The notes under the pieces: generated by a model
Databases searched by the model: none
What the model was told of the DNA's origin: nothing
The model's input: only the letters and a program-made list of their open reading frames with translations
Translations under genes and position numbers: made by a program
Assembly (NCBI GenBank): GCA_021805805.1
Contig: JAJZEB010000015.1
Location: forward strand, 1-43,851
DNA length: 43,851 nt
Direction of reading: 5' to 3'
Source of the DNA: Pseudomonadota bacterium
GTDB lineage: Bacteria > Pseudomonadota > Gammaproteobacteria > Burkholderiales > Burkholderiaceae_C
Part shown: positions 26,188 to 36,258 of the stretch, in pieces
How positions within the stretch are numbered: the first letter of the stretch is position 1
How the letters are laid out: the number at the start of each line of letters is the position of its first letter

Positions 26188-27495
26188 ATGCTGACCCTGG
26201 CCGCGTTCCTGCTCGCGATCGGCGTGCTGGTCACCGTGCACGAGTACGGGCATTACCGGGCCGCGCGGGCGGTCGGCGTCAAGGTGCTGCGCTTTTCGAT
26301 CGGATTCGGCCGGCCGCTGTTGCGCTGGCAGCGCGGCGACACCGAGTTCGTGCTCGCTGCGCTGCCGCTGGGCGGCTACGTGCGCATGGTCGACGAGCGC
26401 GAGGCGCCGGTGCCTGCAGCGGACCGCGCCCGCGCGTTCAATCGCCAGTCGCTGCCGCGGCGCGCCGCGGTGGTCGCTGCCGGGCCGCTGGCCAATCTGC
26501 TGCTTGCCGTGGCGCTGTTCGCGATCGTGGCCGCGGTCGGCGAACGCGAACCGCTGCCGATCCTGGCGGCACCGCCGGCAGGCAGCGTTGCCGCACGGGC
26601 CGGGGTACACGCCGGCGACCGCGTGCTGCGGCTCGACGGGGCGCCGATCGCCAGCTGGCCGGGGCTGCAGGTCGAGCTGCTCGAGGCCGGCGGGGACGCG
26701 GCGCGTCTGACGGTGCGGCGATCCGACGGCGGCGTGGCCGAGCTGCGCTTGCCGGCGGGGCGGTCGGCTCAGGCGTCCGGGCTCCAATTGCAGGGACCGC
26801 CGGCGCGTATCGACGCGTTGCAGCCGGGCGGCACGGCGCAGGCCGCGGGCCTGGCCGCCGGAGACGTGGTGCTGGAGGTCGACGGTCGTGCGGTGGGCGA
26901 TGCGGCAGCACTGCTGCACGCGATCCAGCGCAGCGACGGGCGCACCATGCAGCTGCGCGTGCGCCGCGGTGCACGCGTCATCGAATGCGCGCTGCGCGCG
27001 CGCGCGGTGACACCGCGCGGCGGGGCGGCGCCGGTCTGGCGCATCGGCGCACTGGTCGGCGGCGCGGTGCCGACCGTGCTGGTGCGCCATGCACCGCTGG
27101 GCGCTTTGCGCGAGGGGGCGTTGCGCACGTGGCGGCTCAGCGTGCTGAGCGTGCGCACCCTGGGCCGCATGCTGCTCGGGCGCGCCTCGCTCGACATGCT
27201 CAGCGGACCGATTACGATTGCCGATTACGCCGGGCGCAGCGCAGCGCTGGGGTGGCTGCCCTACCTGAGCTTTCTCGGCGCGATCAGCGTCAGCCTGGGC
27301 GTGCTGAACCTGCTTCCGATCCCGGTCTTGGACGGGGGGCATCTCCTGTATTATGCGGTCGAAGCCTTGACCGGTCGGCCGTTGCCGCAGCGCGTGCAGA
27401 TGCTGCTGCAGCAAGCGGGGATGGCGTTGATCGTGATGCTGATGGCGATCGCGCTGTACAACGACTTCGCCCGTCTGGCCGGGCCCATCCACTGA
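26188..27495 (+). CDS. rseP: RIP zinc metalloprotease RseP
   Basis: A 435-residue inner-membrane site-2 protease that cleaves anti-sigma factor RseA in the envelope stress response and removes remnant signal peptides. The zinc motif HEYGH is at 18-22 in the first transmembrane helix. Two PDZ domains occupy about residues 115-290. The third zinc ligand lies in NLLPIPVLDGGH near residue 380, before the last helices. The gene lies 18 bases before bamA, its usual neighbour. Confidence 0.96.
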   Translation: MLTLAAFLLAIGVLVTVHEYGHYRAARAVGVKVLRFSIGFGRPLLRWQRGDTEFVLAALPLGGYVRMVDEREAPVPAADRARAFNRQSLPRRAAVVAAGPLANLLLAVALFAIVAAVGEREPLPILAAPPAGSVAARAGVHAGDRVLRLDGAPIASWPGLQVELLEAGGDAARLTVRRSDGGVAELRLPAGRSAQASGLQLQGPPARIDALQPGGTAQAAGLAAGDVVLEVDGRAVGDAAALLHAIQRSDGRTMQLRVRRGARVIECALRARAVTPRGGAAPVWRIGALVGGAVPTVLVRHAPLGALREGALRTWRLSVLSVRTLGRMLLGRASLDMLSGPITIADYAGRSAALGWLPYLSFLGAISVSLGVLNLLPIPVLDGGHLLYYAVEALTGRPLPQRVQMLLQQAGMALIVMLMAIALYNDFARLAGPIH

Positions 27496-27513
27496 TCCCA
27501 GATCGAGGTTAAC

Positions 27514-29799
27514 TTGAGGTTCCGTCACGCATTGCAGGGCACCGCGGTGGTCGTGCTGGCCGCCGTCTGCGCCCAGGCCCACGCCGCCGATTCTTTCGTC
27601 ATCAAGGACATCCGCGTCGACGGGCTGCAGCGGACCGAACCAGGGACGGTGTTCAGCTACCTGCCGTTTCGCGTCGGCGACAACTATTCGCCCGAAGCCG
27701 GCGCCGCGGCGATCCGCGCGCTGTTCGCCACCGGACTGTTCAAGGACGTGAGCATCCGCACCGCCGGCGACGTCGTCACGGTGGTGGTCGAGGAGCGTCC
27801 GGTGATCGCCGAGATCACGTTCTCGGGGACCAAGGAGTTCGACAAGAAGAACCTGCTGCAGGCGCTCAGCGGCGCCGGGCTCGCGTCGGCGCATCCGTAC
27901 GACCAGGCATTGGTCGACGGCGCGGTGCGCGAACTCAAGCAGCAATACCTGGCCAAGGGCTACTACGCGGTCAAGGTCGCGACCACCGTGACGCCGCTGC
28001 CGCGCAATCGCGTCAACGTGTTGTTCACGGTCGACGAAGGCGCCGTGGCGAAGATCCGGGCGATCCGAATCGTCGGCAACAAGGTATTCAGCGAGCACAC
28101 GCTGCTGGGATTGTTCACGCTGACGACTCCAGGCTGGATGAGCTGGTACACGAAGGCTGACCAGTATTCGCGGGCCAAGCTCAACGCCGATCTGGAGACG
28201 CTGCGTTCGTATTACGTCGATCGGGGCTATCTCGACTTCGACTTGCAGTCGGCGCAGGTCGCGCTGTCGCCCGACAAGGACAGCGTGTACATCACCGTCA
28301 ACATCAGCGAGGGTGCCAAGTACGTGGTCTCCGGCTTCAAGCTGCAGGGCAACTACCTGGGCCTGGCCGACGAATTCCGCGCTCTGGTCAAGCTCAAGCC
28401 GGGGCAGGTGTACAGCGCGCAGGAGCTGGCCGACAGCGTCAAGGCGATCCAGAACAAGTTCGGCGAGTACGGATTCGCCTTCGCCCGCGTTCAGCCCGTG
28501 CCTGTCATCGACCGCGTTCACCACCGCGTGTCCTTCACCATCGACGCCGATCCGGGACAGCGCGTGTACGTTCGCCGGATCGACATTTCGGGCAACACCC
28601 GCACGCGCGACGAAGTCATCCGTCGCGAGTTCCGCCAGTTCGAGGACGCCTGGTACGACGCCAGCCGCATCAAGCTGTCGCGCGACCGCGTCGATCGCCT
28701 GGGCTATTTCAAGAACGTGACGCTGGGCACGCGCGAGGTTCCGGGCAGCAGCGACGAGGTCGACCTGGACATGAAGGTCGAGGAAAAACCCACCGGCATG
28801 CTCGGCCTGGGCGTCGGTTTCTCGAGCGCCAACCGGCTGTCGTTCAACGCTTCGCTGAGCCAGGACAACATCTTCGGCAGCGGCAACAATTTCAGCATCG
28901 ACGTCAACACGTCCAGCTACTACCGGACGGTGGCGTTGTCGAGCACCAATCCGTATTTCACCCGGGACGGAATCAGCCGGACGTTCAACGTCTATTACCG
29001 GACCATCGAACCGTATTCGAGCCAGGGCTACAACTACACGATCAAGACTCCGGGCTTCAACGTCCAGCTCGGCGTTCCGTTCACCGAGCTCGACCGGGTG
29101 TTCTTCGGGGTGGGGTTCGAGCAATATCGCCTCGCCCTGGCCCCGGGAGCTCCGGCTTCGTACATTGCGTACGCCAACGAGTTCGGCGACGTGTCGTCGG
29201 GAATTCCGCTGACGCTTGGCTGGCAGCGCGACAGCCGCAACAGCGCGCTGGTGCCCACAGACGGGCGCTTCCAGAGCCTGAGCGCCGAGTACAGTCCGCT
29301 CAGCAGTCTGCGCTACTTCCGTACGAGCTACCAATACCAGCAGTTCGTCCCGGTGACGCGGATGACCAACCTGGCGTTCAATGGCATGCTCGGCTATGCC
29401 ACGGGCCTGAACGGCCGGCCGCTGCCGGTGTTCAAGAACCTGTACGCCGGGGGCATCGGCACGGTGCGCGGCTTCCAGCAAAGCTCGCTGGGCCCGCAGG
29501 ATGCGCAGGGCAACGCGCTGGGTGGCGGCCGCCTGGCTGTCGGTGACATCGAATACCAGTTCCCGTTCCCTGGGAGCGGCGCGGACCGCAGCCTGCGGTT
29601 GTCGACCTTTGTCGACAGCGGCTACGTCTGGGGCGCCGGGCAGAAGATGAGCCTGAGCGATCTGCGGGTTTCGGCCGGCCTGGCGCTGTCGTGGATCTCG
29701 CCGATCGGCCCGCTGAAATTCAGCATTGCGCGTCCGTTGCGCGACAAGCCCACCGACAGGCTCCAGGCATTCCAGTTCACCGTCGGTACCGCATTCTGA
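27514..29799 (+). CDS. bamA: outer-membrane protein assembly factor BamA, TTG start
   Basis: A 761-residue Omp85 protein that folds beta-barrels into the outer membrane. A signal peptide (about 1-24, cleavage after AHA) is followed by five POTRA repeats to about residue 425, the first starting FVIKDIRVDGLQR, and a 16-strand barrel that ends in phenylalanine (TVGTAF). The barrel lid loop motif VRGFQQSSLGP is visible. No ATG precedes the signal peptide; the TTG at 27514 just after GAGG fits a normal signal sequence. It is followed after eight bases by skp. Confidence 0.97.
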   Translation: MRFRHALQGTAVVVLAAVCAQAHAADSFVIKDIRVDGLQRTEPGTVFSYLPFRVGDNYSPEAGAAAIRALFATGLFKDVSIRTAGDVVTVVVEERPVIAEITFSGTKEFDKKNLLQALSGAGLASAHPYDQALVDGAVRELKQQYLAKGYYAVKVATTVTPLPRNRVNVLFTVDEGAVAKIRAIRIVGNKVFSEHTLLGLFTLTTPGWMSWYTKADQYSRAKLNADLETLRSYYVDRGYLDFDLQSAQVALSPDKDSVYITVNISEGAKYVVSGFKLQGNYLGLADEFRALVKLKPGQVYSAQELADSVKAIQNKFGEYGFAFARVQPVPVIDRVHHRVSFTIDADPGQRVYVRRIDISGNTRTRDEVIRREFRQFEDAWYDASRIKLSRDRVDRLGYFKNVTLGTREVPGSSDEVDLDMKVEEKPTGMLGLGVGFSSANRLSFNASLSQDNIFGSGNNFSIDVNTSSYYRTVALSSTNPYFTRDGISRTFNVYYRTIEPYSSQGYNYTIKTPGFNVQLGVPFTELDRVFFGVGFEQYRLALAPGAPASYIAYANEFGDVSSGIPLTLGWQRDSRNSALVPTDGRFQSLSAEYSPLSSLRYFRTSYQYQQFVPVTRMTNLAFNGMLGYATGLNGRPLPVFKNLYAGGIGTVRGFQQSSLGPQDAQGNALGGGRLAVGDIEYQFPFPGSGADRSLRLSTFVDSGYVWGAGQKMSLSDLRVSAGLALSWISPIGPLKFSIARPLRDKPTDRLQAFQFTVGTAF

Positions 29800-29807
29800 G
29801 AACCACC

Positions 29808-30347
29808 ATGACCATCATCACTCAAGCGCTTCGTCGCGGCTTGATCGCCGTCGGCTGCACGGTGTGCCTGCTTGCGCCATTGTCGGCAAGTGCGCAGGGC
29901 ACTTCGTCGGGCAAGATCGGATTCATCAATACCGAGCGCATCCTGAAGGAATCGCTGCCGGCGAAAGCCGCGCAGCAGAAGCTGCAAAGCGAGTTCTCAC
30001 AGCGCGAAAAGGACTTGCAGGCCAGCGCAGCGCGCATCAAGGCGCTGAGCGACAAGCTGGAGAAGAACGGGCCGGTGATGTCCGACGCCGACCGCGCGGC
30101 AGCGCAGCAGCAGCTCGCCGACATGAACCGCGACTTCCAGCGCAAGCAGCGCGAGTTCGGCGAGGATCTGAATGCCAAGCGCAATGCGGCGCTGGCACAG
30201 GTCCTCGACCAGGCGAACAAGGTCGTCAAGCAGGTCGCCGAGCAGGGCAACTACGACATCATTTTCCAGGACGCGGTCTACGTGAATCCGCGCATCGACA
30301 TCACCGACAAGGTGTTGAAGGCGCTTGACGCTTCGGCTGCGAAGTGA
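29808..30347 (+). CDS. skp: periplasmic chaperone Skp/OmpH
   Basis: A 179-residue secreted protein with a signal peptide (1-29, cleavage ASA-Q). [20 protein letters not shown] marks the first strand and helix of the Skp trimerisation domain. A long charged coiled coil (about 55-135) forms the tentacles that hold unfolded outer-membrane proteins, and the C-terminal strand [19 protein letters not shown] closes the domain. Placement between bamA and lpxD is the standard order. The stop overlaps the lpxD start (GTGA, 30344-30347). Confidence 0.95.
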   Translation: MTIITQALRRGLIAVGCTVCLLAPLSASAQGTSSGKIGFINTERILKESLPAKAAQQKLQSEFSQREKDLQASAARIKALSDKLEKNGPVMSDADRAAAQQQLADMNRDFQRKQREFGEDLNAKRNAALAQVLDQANKVVKQVAEQGNYDIIFQDAVYVNPRIDITDKVLKALDASAAK

Positions 30348-31432
30348 GCAGGGACGTGGGCGCGGCCGATGGACACGCCGCGCGCGTGGCCGATCTGGTC
30401 GCGCGCTTCGGCGGCACGCTGTTGGGCGACGGCACGCGGGTGCTGCTTCGCATCGCGCCGCTGCAACGCGCCGCTCCGGACGAACTGGCCTTCCTCAGCC
30501 AGGCCGCGGCCGCGGCGCAGCTCGATGAGACGCGCGCCGGTTGCGTGATCGTGCCGCGGGCGTGCGCCGAGCGCGCCGCGCGACTGCCTGCGGCGATCGT
30601 CGTCGACGATCCGTACCTGTACTACGCACGCTGCGCACAGTGGTTCGCCGCGCGCCAGACGCCGCCGCCGGTTCCGGGGGTGCACCCCGGCGCCAGCGTC
30701 GACTCCGCGGCGACGCTGGGCGACGGCTGCAGCGTCGGTGCGGGCGCGGTGGTCGAGGCAGGTGCCGAGCTGGGTTGCGGGGTGGTGCTGGGCGCGGGCA
30801 GCTTCGTCGGACGCGATGCGCGACTCGGCGACGGCACGGTGCTGGAGCCGCGCGCCGTGGTGCTGCACGGCTGCCGCCTCGGTGCGCGCTGCATCGTGCA
30901 CGCCGGCGCAGTGATCGGAGCCGACGGATTCGGATTCGCGCGCGATGAGCATGGCGCCGGCGTGAAGATCCCGCAGACCGGGCGGGTGGTGATCGGCGAC
31001 GACGTCGAGATCGGAGCCAACACGACGATCGACCGCGGTGCACTCGACGACACCGTGATCGACGACGGAGTCAAGATCGACAATCTGGTGCAGGTCGCGC
31101 ACAACGTGCGCATCGGTGCGCACACCGCGATCGCCGGCTGCGTGGGGATTTCGGGAAGCGCGCGCATCGGCGCGTACTGCCTGATCGGCGGCGGCGTGGG
31201 CATTGCCGGGCACCTGGAAATTGCCGATCACGTGGTCATCGGCGGCATGTCGCTGGTATCGCGTTCGATCCGTCGCCGCGGCCACTACACCGGCGCATTT
31301 CCGCTCGACAACCATGACAACTGGACCGCGAACGCCGCGGCGTTGCGCCATCTGGCGGCGCTGCGCGACCGGGTCCGCAAGCTGGAGCAACAGCTCGAGG
31401 CGCACGACAGAGAACGACAAGACAAGCCATGA
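30344..31432 (+). CDS. lpxD: UDP-3-O-acylglucosamine N-acyltransferase, GTG start
   Basis: A 362-residue left-handed beta-helix enzyme that adds the N-linked hydroxyacyl chain in the third step of lipid A synthesis. The N-terminal uridine-binding domain (about 1-105) is followed by many hexapeptide repeats (about 110-310), with the catalytic-histidine region [11 protein letters not shown], and a C-terminal helix (about 325-360). The GTG at 30344 overlaps the skp stop; no ATG gives a full N-terminal domain. The stop overlaps the fabZ ATG (31429-31432). Confidence 0.96.
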   Translation: MSRDVGAADGHAARVADLVARFGGTLLGDGTRVLLRIAPLQRAAPDELAFLSQAAAAAQLDETRAGCVIVPRACAERAARLPAAIVVDDPYLYYARCAQWFAARQTPPPVPGVHPGASVDSAATLGDGCSVGAGAVVEAGAELGCGVVLGAGSFVGRDARLGDGTVLEPRAVVLHGCRLGARCIVHAGAVIGADGFGFARDEHGAGVKIPQTGRVVIGDDVEIGANTTIDRGALDDTVIDDGVKIDNLVQVAHNVRIGAHTAIAGCVGISGSARIGAYCLIGGGVGIAGHLEIADHVVIGGMSLVSRSIRRRGHYTGAFPLDNHDNWTANAAALRHLAALRDRVRKLEQQLEAHDRERQDKP

Positions 31433-31875
31433 CCGTGTTCGACATCAACCAGATCCAGAAGCTTCTGCCGCACCGTTACCCGTTCCTGCTCGTCGACCGC
31501 GTGGTCGAGTTCGAGAAGGGCGAGCGCATCCGCGCGTACAAGAACGTCAGTTTCAACGAGCCGTATTTCACCGGTCATTTCCCGGTCAAGCCGATCATGC
31601 CCGGCGTGCTGATCCTCGAGGCGCTGGCGCAGGCCGCGGGAATCCTGGCCTTCGGCACCCTGGACATGACCGCCGACGACAACTCGGTGTATTACCTCGT
31701 CGGGATCGATCGAGCGCGTTTCAAGCGGCCGGTGGAACCGGGCGATCAGCTGATGCTCGAGGTCGCGATCACGCGCCGCATGCGCAACATCTACAAGTTC
31801 GACGCCTGTGCGCGCGTCGGCGACGACATCGCTGCCGAGGCCGAGCTGATGTGCACCGAGCGTGTCATCGACTGA
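31429..31875 (+). CDS. fabZ: 3-hydroxyacyl-ACP dehydratase FabZ
   Basis: A 148-residue hot-dog-fold dehydratase of fatty acid elongation. The catalytic pair is H50 (FTGHFPVKP) and E64 (LILEALAQ); H15 lies in [13 protein letters not shown]. Length is normal. It competes with LpxA for hydroxymyristoyl-ACP, and the usual clustering with lpx genes is kept. Its end is 10 bases before the chosen lpxA start. Confidence 0.97.
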   Translation: MTVFDINQIQKLLPHRYPFLLVDRVVEFEKGERIRAYKNVSFNEPYFTGHFPVKPIMPGVLILEALAQAAGILAFGTLDMTADDNSVYYLVGIDRARFKRPVEPGDQLMLEVAITRRMRNIYKFDACARVGDDIAAEAELMCTERVID

Positions 31876-31885
31876 CGGAGCCAGC

Positions 31886-32677
31886 GTGCCTGTGATCCAC
31901 CCGAGCGCGCTCGTCGAAGCGGGCGCCGAACTGGACGCCGATGTCGAGATCGGTCCCTACAGCATCATCGGAGCGCAAGTGCGGATCGGCGCCGGCACGC
32001 GAATCGGCCCGCATGTCTGCGTGCAGGGGCGAACCCGCATCGGACGCGACAACCGGATCCACGCCTTCTGCTCGATCGGTGCAGTGCCGCAGGACAAGAA
32101 ATACGCCGGCGAGCCGACCGCGCTGGAGATCGGCGACCGCAACACCATCCGCGAATACTGCAGCGTCAACCTCGGCACGGTGCAGGACGGCGGCCTGACC
32201 CGAATCGGCCACGACAACTGGATCATGGCCTACGTGCACGTGGCGCACGATTGCCGGGTCGGCGACAACACCGTGCTGGCCAACTGCACCCAGCTGGCCG
32301 GCCACGTGCACGTCGGCGATTGGGCCATTCTCGGCGGTCTGACCGGGGTGCACCAGTTCGTGCACGTCGGTGCGCACGCAATGACCGGCGTCGGCTCGGC
32401 GGTGACGCAGGACGTGCCGCCTTACGTGATGCTCGCCGGCACCCCGGCGCGCCCGCACGGCATCAACGCGGAAGGTTTGCGGCGCCGCGGATTCGACGCC
32501 GGGCGTATCGCCGTACTGCGCGAGGCGTATCGCCTGCTGTACCGCCGCGGGCTCGCGCTGGACGCGGCGCTGCACGCCGTGCAGGCGCTGCACGGCGCGC
32601 ATCCGCAAAGCGGTGCCGACCTCGCGCTGCTGGTCGACTTCGTCGCCGCCAGCAGCCGCGGGATCGTGCGACCCTGA
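31886..32677 (+). CDS. lpxA: UDP-N-acetylglucosamine acyltransferase, GTG start
   Basis: A 263-residue trimeric left-handed beta-helix enzyme that starts lipid A synthesis. The first repeats begin [13 protein letters not shown]. The catalytic histidine is H121, with H118 nearby (HVAHDCRVG), equivalent to H125 and H122 of E. coli. The C-terminal helical domain starts near [12 protein letters not shown]. The start GTG at 31886 has GGAG at 31877-31880 and gives the usual length (262 in E. coli). An in-frame GTG at 31862 would overlap fabZ and add residues not seen in the family. Confidence 0.95.
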   Translation: MPVIHPSALVEAGAELDADVEIGPYSIIGAQVRIGAGTRIGPHVCVQGRTRIGRDNRIHAFCSIGAVPQDKKYAGEPTALEIGDRNTIREYCSVNLGTVQDGGLTRIGHDNWIMAYVHVAHDCRVGDNTVLANCTQLAGHVHVGDWAILGGLTGVHQFVHVGAHAMTGVGSAVTQDVPPYVMLAGTPARPHGINAEGLRRRGFDAGRIAVLREAYRLLYRRGLALDAALHAVQALHGAHPQSGADLALLVDFVAASSRGIVRP

Positions 32678-32697
32678 GCGCGCGCGCGGTTGCGGCG

Positions 32698-33843
32698 ATG
32701 GCGCCCGAGCTCGTGATGGTCGCCGGCGAGGCGTCGGGCGACGTGCTGGCCGGGCATGTGCTGCATGCGCTGCGCACGCTGCGCCCGCAGTGGCAGGTGG
32801 CCGGGATCGGCGGTGCCGCGATGCAGCGCGAGGGGCTGCAGAGTTGGTGGCCTCTGGAGCGACTGGCGGTCAACGGCTTCGCCGCGGTGCTGCCACGGCT
32901 GCCCGAGCTGCTGCGCATGCGCGCCACTCTGCGCCGGCGCTTGCTGCGCCAGCCGCCCGAGGTGTTCGTCGGCGTCGACGCGCCGGACTTCAACCTCGCG
33001 CTCGAGGAGCGGCTGCGCGGCGCCGGCGTGCCGACGGTGCACTTCATCAGCCCGTCGATTTGGGCCTGGCGGCGCGAACGCATCCGGCGCATCGAGCGTG
33101 CCGTCGACCATCTGCTGTGCGTGTTTCCGTTCGAGCCTGCCCTGTACGCCGGCACCCGGGTGCGCGCCAGCTACATCGGCCATCCGCTGGCCGAAGCGAT
33201 CCCCGTGCAGCCCGATCGGGCCGCGGCGCGCGCGGCGCTGGGAATCGACCCGCAGGCGCCGCTGATCGCGGTGCTTCCGGGAAGCCGCGCCGGCGAGGTA
33301 CGCCATATCGGGGCCGCCTTTCTGGGGGCCGCGGCACAGCTGCAGCAGCGCCGCGGCGCGCGCATCGTGGTGCCGGTGGCGCACCCGGCGCTGGCCGCGC
33401 CGCTGCGCGAGCAGGCGCGGGCCTGGCCGCAGCTGCAGGTGCAGTGGCTCGACGGCCAGGCGCGCACCGCGTTGAGCGCCTGCGATCTGGCGCTGGTCGC
33501 CAGCGGCACGGCGACGCTCGAGTGCGCACTGTGCAAGGCGCCGATGGTCATCGGTTACCGGCTGCCGGCGCTGTCGTGGTGGTTGATGAAGGATCGCGGC
33601 TACCTGCCGTGGGTCGGACTGCCGAACATCCTCGCCGGCGAGTCGCTGGTCCCCGAATTGCTGCAGCACGCGTGCACGCCGCAACGGTTGGCCGACGCGG
33701 CGCTGGGCCTGCTCGACGATTCCGCGCGCTGCGCCTCGCTGCGAGCGCGCTTCTCCGATCTGCACGCGCAGCTTCTGCGCCCGACCGCGGCGCTGGCTGC
33801 TCAGGCCATCGCCGAGGCGGCGCAGCACAGGGGGCTGCGGTGA
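32698..33843 (+). CDS. lpxB: lipid A disaccharide synthase
   Basis: A 381-residue GT-B glycosyltransferase that joins lipid X and UDP-diacylglucosamine. Signatures are [19 protein letters not shown] near the N-terminus, [29 protein letters not shown] and the later [12 protein letters not shown] and [10 protein letters not shown]. Length matches E. coli LpxB (382). The ATG at 32698 is the only in-frame start after the lpxA stop, though its ribosome-binding site is weak. The stop overlaps the rnhB GTG. Confidence 0.96.
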   Translation: MAPELVMVAGEASGDVLAGHVLHALRTLRPQWQVAGIGGAAMQREGLQSWWPLERLAVNGFAAVLPRLPELLRMRATLRRRLLRQPPEVFVGVDAPDFNLALEERLRGAGVPTVHFISPSIWAWRRERIRRIERAVDHLLCVFPFEPALYAGTRVRASYIGHPLAEAIPVQPDRAAARAALGIDPQAPLIAVLPGSRAGEVRHIGAAFLGAAAQLQQRRGARIVVPVAHPALAAPLREQARAWPQLQVQWLDGQARTALSACDLALVASGTATLECALCKAPMVIGYRLPALSWWLMKDRGYLPWVGLPNILAGESLVPELLQHACTPQRLADAALGLLDDSARCASLRARFSDLHAQLLRPTAALAAQAIAEAAQHRGLR

Positions 33844-34472
33844 GCGGGCCGGCCAGCGCAGCGCCTGCGTGCCTGCCGACGATGTCGGTGGCCGGCTGCG
33901 ACGAGGTCGGACGAGGCACCTGGGCGGGCCCGGTGGTGGCGGCCGCGGTCGTGCTCGACCCGGCGTGCCCGCTGAGCGGGCTCGCCGACTCGAAGACCCT
34001 GTCGCCGCGGCGGCGCGCCGAACTGGACGCGCGCATCCGCGACTCGGCGCTGAACTGGGCGATCGGCGAAGCCACGGTGGAGGAAATCGATCGCCTGAAC
34101 ATCCTGCAGGCGACCCTGTTGGCGATGCAGCGCGCGGTCGCGGGACTGGCCGAGCCGCCCGGGCTGGTTCTGATCGACGGCAATCGTGCGCCCGAGCTGC
34201 CGATGCCGGCGCGCACGGTGGTCGGCGGCGATGCGCTCGAGCCGGCGATCAGCGCGGCGTCGATCGTCGCCAAGGTGTATCGTGACGCGTTGATGCAGCG
34301 CCTGGCCCGGTTGCATCCGGGCTACGGATTCGAACGCCATTTCGGATACGGCACCAGCGAGCACCGTCGCGCGCTGGACGAACTCGGTCCCTGCGCTGCG
34401 CATCGGCGCAGCTTCGCCCCGGTGCGGCGCCTGCTGCAGGCGGCCCATCCCTCGTTGCAGGAGTCGTCGTGA
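33840..34472 (+). CDS. rnhB: ribonuclease HII, GTG start
   Basis: A 210-residue RNase HII that nicks DNA at embedded ribonucleotides. The catalytic acid pair is D21 and E22 in [14 protein letters not shown]. Further motifs are [39 protein letters not shown] and the C-terminal [21 protein letters not shown] at 33840 overlaps the lpxB stop as GTGA. The gene order lpxB-rnhB is classical. Confidence 0.96.
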   Translation: MSGPASAAPACLPTMSVAGCDEVGRGTWAGPVVAAAVVLDPACPLSGLADSKTLSPRRRAELDARIRDSALNWAIGEATVEEIDRLNILQATLLAMQRAVAGLAEPPGLVLIDGNRAPELPMPARTVVGGDALEPAISAASIVAKVYRDALMQRLARLHPGYGFERHFGYGTSEHRRALDELGPCAAHRRSFAPVRRLLQAAHPSLQESS

Positions 34473-35245
34473 AACGCATCATTTCCGCCGAGAACCCATT
34501 GCTCAAGACCTTGCGCGCGCTGGCCGGAGACGCCGGCGCGGTGCGCCGCCTGGGCCTGGTCTGGCTCGAAGGCGTGCACCTGGTCCAATCCGCGCTGCAG
34601 GCGGGCTTCCGCGCCGATCCGCTGGTCACCACCGACGAAGGTCTGCAGGTTCCCGAGATCGCCGCTCTGGTGCAGGCCACCGGCGAGGACAGCGCCGTGG
34701 TGCTGCACCGCGCTCTGTTCAACTGGATTTCCACCGTCGAGCACGGGCCGCAGGTCGGCATGTTGATGGAGCGGCCCAAAGGTGCGCGCCCGCTGGCCGG
34801 CAGTGCGGTGGTGCTCGACCGCATCCAGGACGCGGGCAACGTCGGCACCATTCTGCGCACGGCAGCTGCGGCCGGCTGCGGCGCCGTGTACCTGTTGCGC
34901 GGAACCGCTGGCGCGTGGACGCCCAAGGTGCTGCGCGCTGGAATGGGGGCGCATTTCCATGTGCCGATTTTCGAGGACGCGCCGTGGGACCAGGTCGCCA
35001 ACATCGTTCCGCGGCCGATCTACGCGACCGCCGCGGTGGCCGATGTCGGACTGTACGAACTCGACCTGAACCAGCCGGTGACCTGGGTTTTCGGCAACGA
35101 GGGACAAGGCATTTCGGAGCACCTGATGGCCAAGTGTTCGGCCGTGGTGCGCATTCCGCAGCCGGGCCCGGTCGAGTCGCTGAACGTGGCCGCGGCGGCC
35201 GCGGTGTGCCTGTTCGAGGGCGTGCGCCAGCGTCAGGCAGGTTGA
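34469..35245 (+). CDS. TrmH/SpoU-family RNA 2'-O-methyltransferase
   Basis: A 258-residue SPOUT methyltransferase. An N-terminal substrate-binding domain (about 1-95, starting [17 protein letters not shown]) precedes the knotted catalytic domain with [29 protein letters not shown] and [18 protein letters not shown]. The family covers RlmB, TrmH and related enzymes of unknown target; rlmB itself is already at 18030, so this copy probably modifies another position in rRNA or tRNA. It overlaps rnhB by four bases and overlaps the convergent DegV-like gene by 13 bases at the 3' ends. Confidence 0.88.
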   Translation: MKRIISAENPLLKTLRALAGDAGAVRRLGLVWLEGVHLVQSALQAGFRADPLVTTDEGLQVPEIAALVQATGEDSAVVLHRALFNWISTVEHGPQVGMLMERPKGARPLAGSAVVLDRIQDAGNVGTILRTAAAAGCGAVYLLRGTAGAWTPKVLRAGMGAHFHVPIFEDAPWDQVANIVPRPIYATAAVADVGLYELDLNQPVTWVFGNEGQGISEHLMAKCSAVVRIPQPGPVESLNVAAAAAVCLFEGVRQRQAG

Positions 35246-36258
35246 TCGAGCAGCGCCAGGCTCGCCGTCCCGGCGCCGGCGCGAATGCGCGAGGCCACGC
35301 TCAGGTGGGTGGCCTGCATGCGCACGCCGAGGCTTTGCGCGCGCGCGCGCAGCGCGGCCACCGCAGGCAGCGCGACGAACTCGGCCACACTGCCGTCGAC
35401 GCTCAGCAGCAATTGCGCGCCCGGGCGCAAGGCCTGGCCGACGGCGTCGCACGCCTTGCCCAGCGCTCGATCCCACCCCCGCGCACGGCTGGCGCAGCGC
35501 AAGCCGTCGGCGTCGCCCTCCAGGAGCGGGTAGCCGGACCACCACGGCGCCCGCGTACAGGCCTCGGTCCACGCGCGCAAGCGCGGATCGTCGATGCCGC
35601 TCAAGGTGGCCGCGAACTGGCGCGGGGCACGCGGCAGCAGCCAATGGCGGGTGGATGCCGCAAGCCCCTGGGCCAGCCGCACGAGCGCGTCGGCGTCGGC
35701 ACCGCGGGCCTTGGCGCGCAGCAGCGCCGACGCGTGCAGCGCCGGAACCGCGAACGCTCCTCCGGTGTCGATGCGCACGGTCTGCAGTGCCTCCGGCAGG
35801 CCGCGGCTTGCGCGCAGCTCGCGGATTTCGGCGTCGCGCTCGGCCAGCATGCGATGCAGTGCGACGCCCGCATCGCCGAGCGCATTGCCGAGGACGATCA
35901 GCACATCGCCGTTCAGCGCCAGGTTCGGGTGCAGCCGCCAGGCCAGCTCGCCGGCGTCGGGCCATTCCAGTCGTGCCTGGCGCAGCGTCGACGCATCGAA
36001 CCGCTGCCGCGCGCTTCGGCGAGCGGCTTCGCTGGCGCGCAGCTTGCGTCCGCGCAGCCGCAACGCCAGCGGCAGCACGCGCAGCGCCGGGTCGGAAGCG
36101 ACGCCCCGCGGCAGATCCGCGGCAGCGTCGACGAGGATCAGCACGGCCGGATCCTGCTGCCGCTGCGGATCCACCGGCAGCGCGCGTTCAGGCTCGCTCG
36201 TTTCGTGTTGGGTCGACAGGAAGCCGAGCAGCGTGTCGCGGTGCGGGTGCGGGCGCAT
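35233..36258 (-). CDS. divergent DegV-like protein
   Basis: A 341-residue protein without an obvious named family. Residues 40-70 (ILVDAAADLP, then VLPLALRLRG) resemble the first strand and loop of DegV fatty-acid-binding proteins (TDSxADLP and VVPLxV). A later VRIDTGGAFAVPALHASALL (161-180) matches the DegV strand with VxVxDS followed by a long helix. The lipid-contact motifs TSQP and SGTY of DegV are not seen. Its start shares one base with the ppsR stop, so the two are translated together. It may be a degenerate FakB/DegV protein that still binds an acyl ligand or acts as a partner of PpsR; neither is shown. Confidence 0.6.
   Translation of the reverse strand: MRPHPHRDTLLGFLSTQHETSEPERALPVDPQRQQDPAVLILVDAAADLPRGVASDPALRVLPLALRLRGRKLRASEAARRSARQRFDASTLRQARLEWPDAGELAWRLHPNLALNGDVLIVLGNALGDAGVALHRMLAERDAEIRELRASRGLPEALQTVRIDTGGAFAVPALHASALLRAKARGADADALVRLAQGLAASTRHWLLPRAPRQFAATLSGIDDPRLRAWTEACTRAPWWSGYPLLEGDADGLRCASRARGWDRALGKACDAVGQALRPGAQLLLSVDGSVAEFVALPAVAALRARAQSLGVRMQATHLSVASRIRAGAGTASLALLDQPA

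Noticed and set aside
31862-31885. Upstream in-frame GTG of lpxA at 31862
   Set aside because: It lies inside fabZ; the GTG at 31886 has GGAG at good distance and yields the normal LpxA length.
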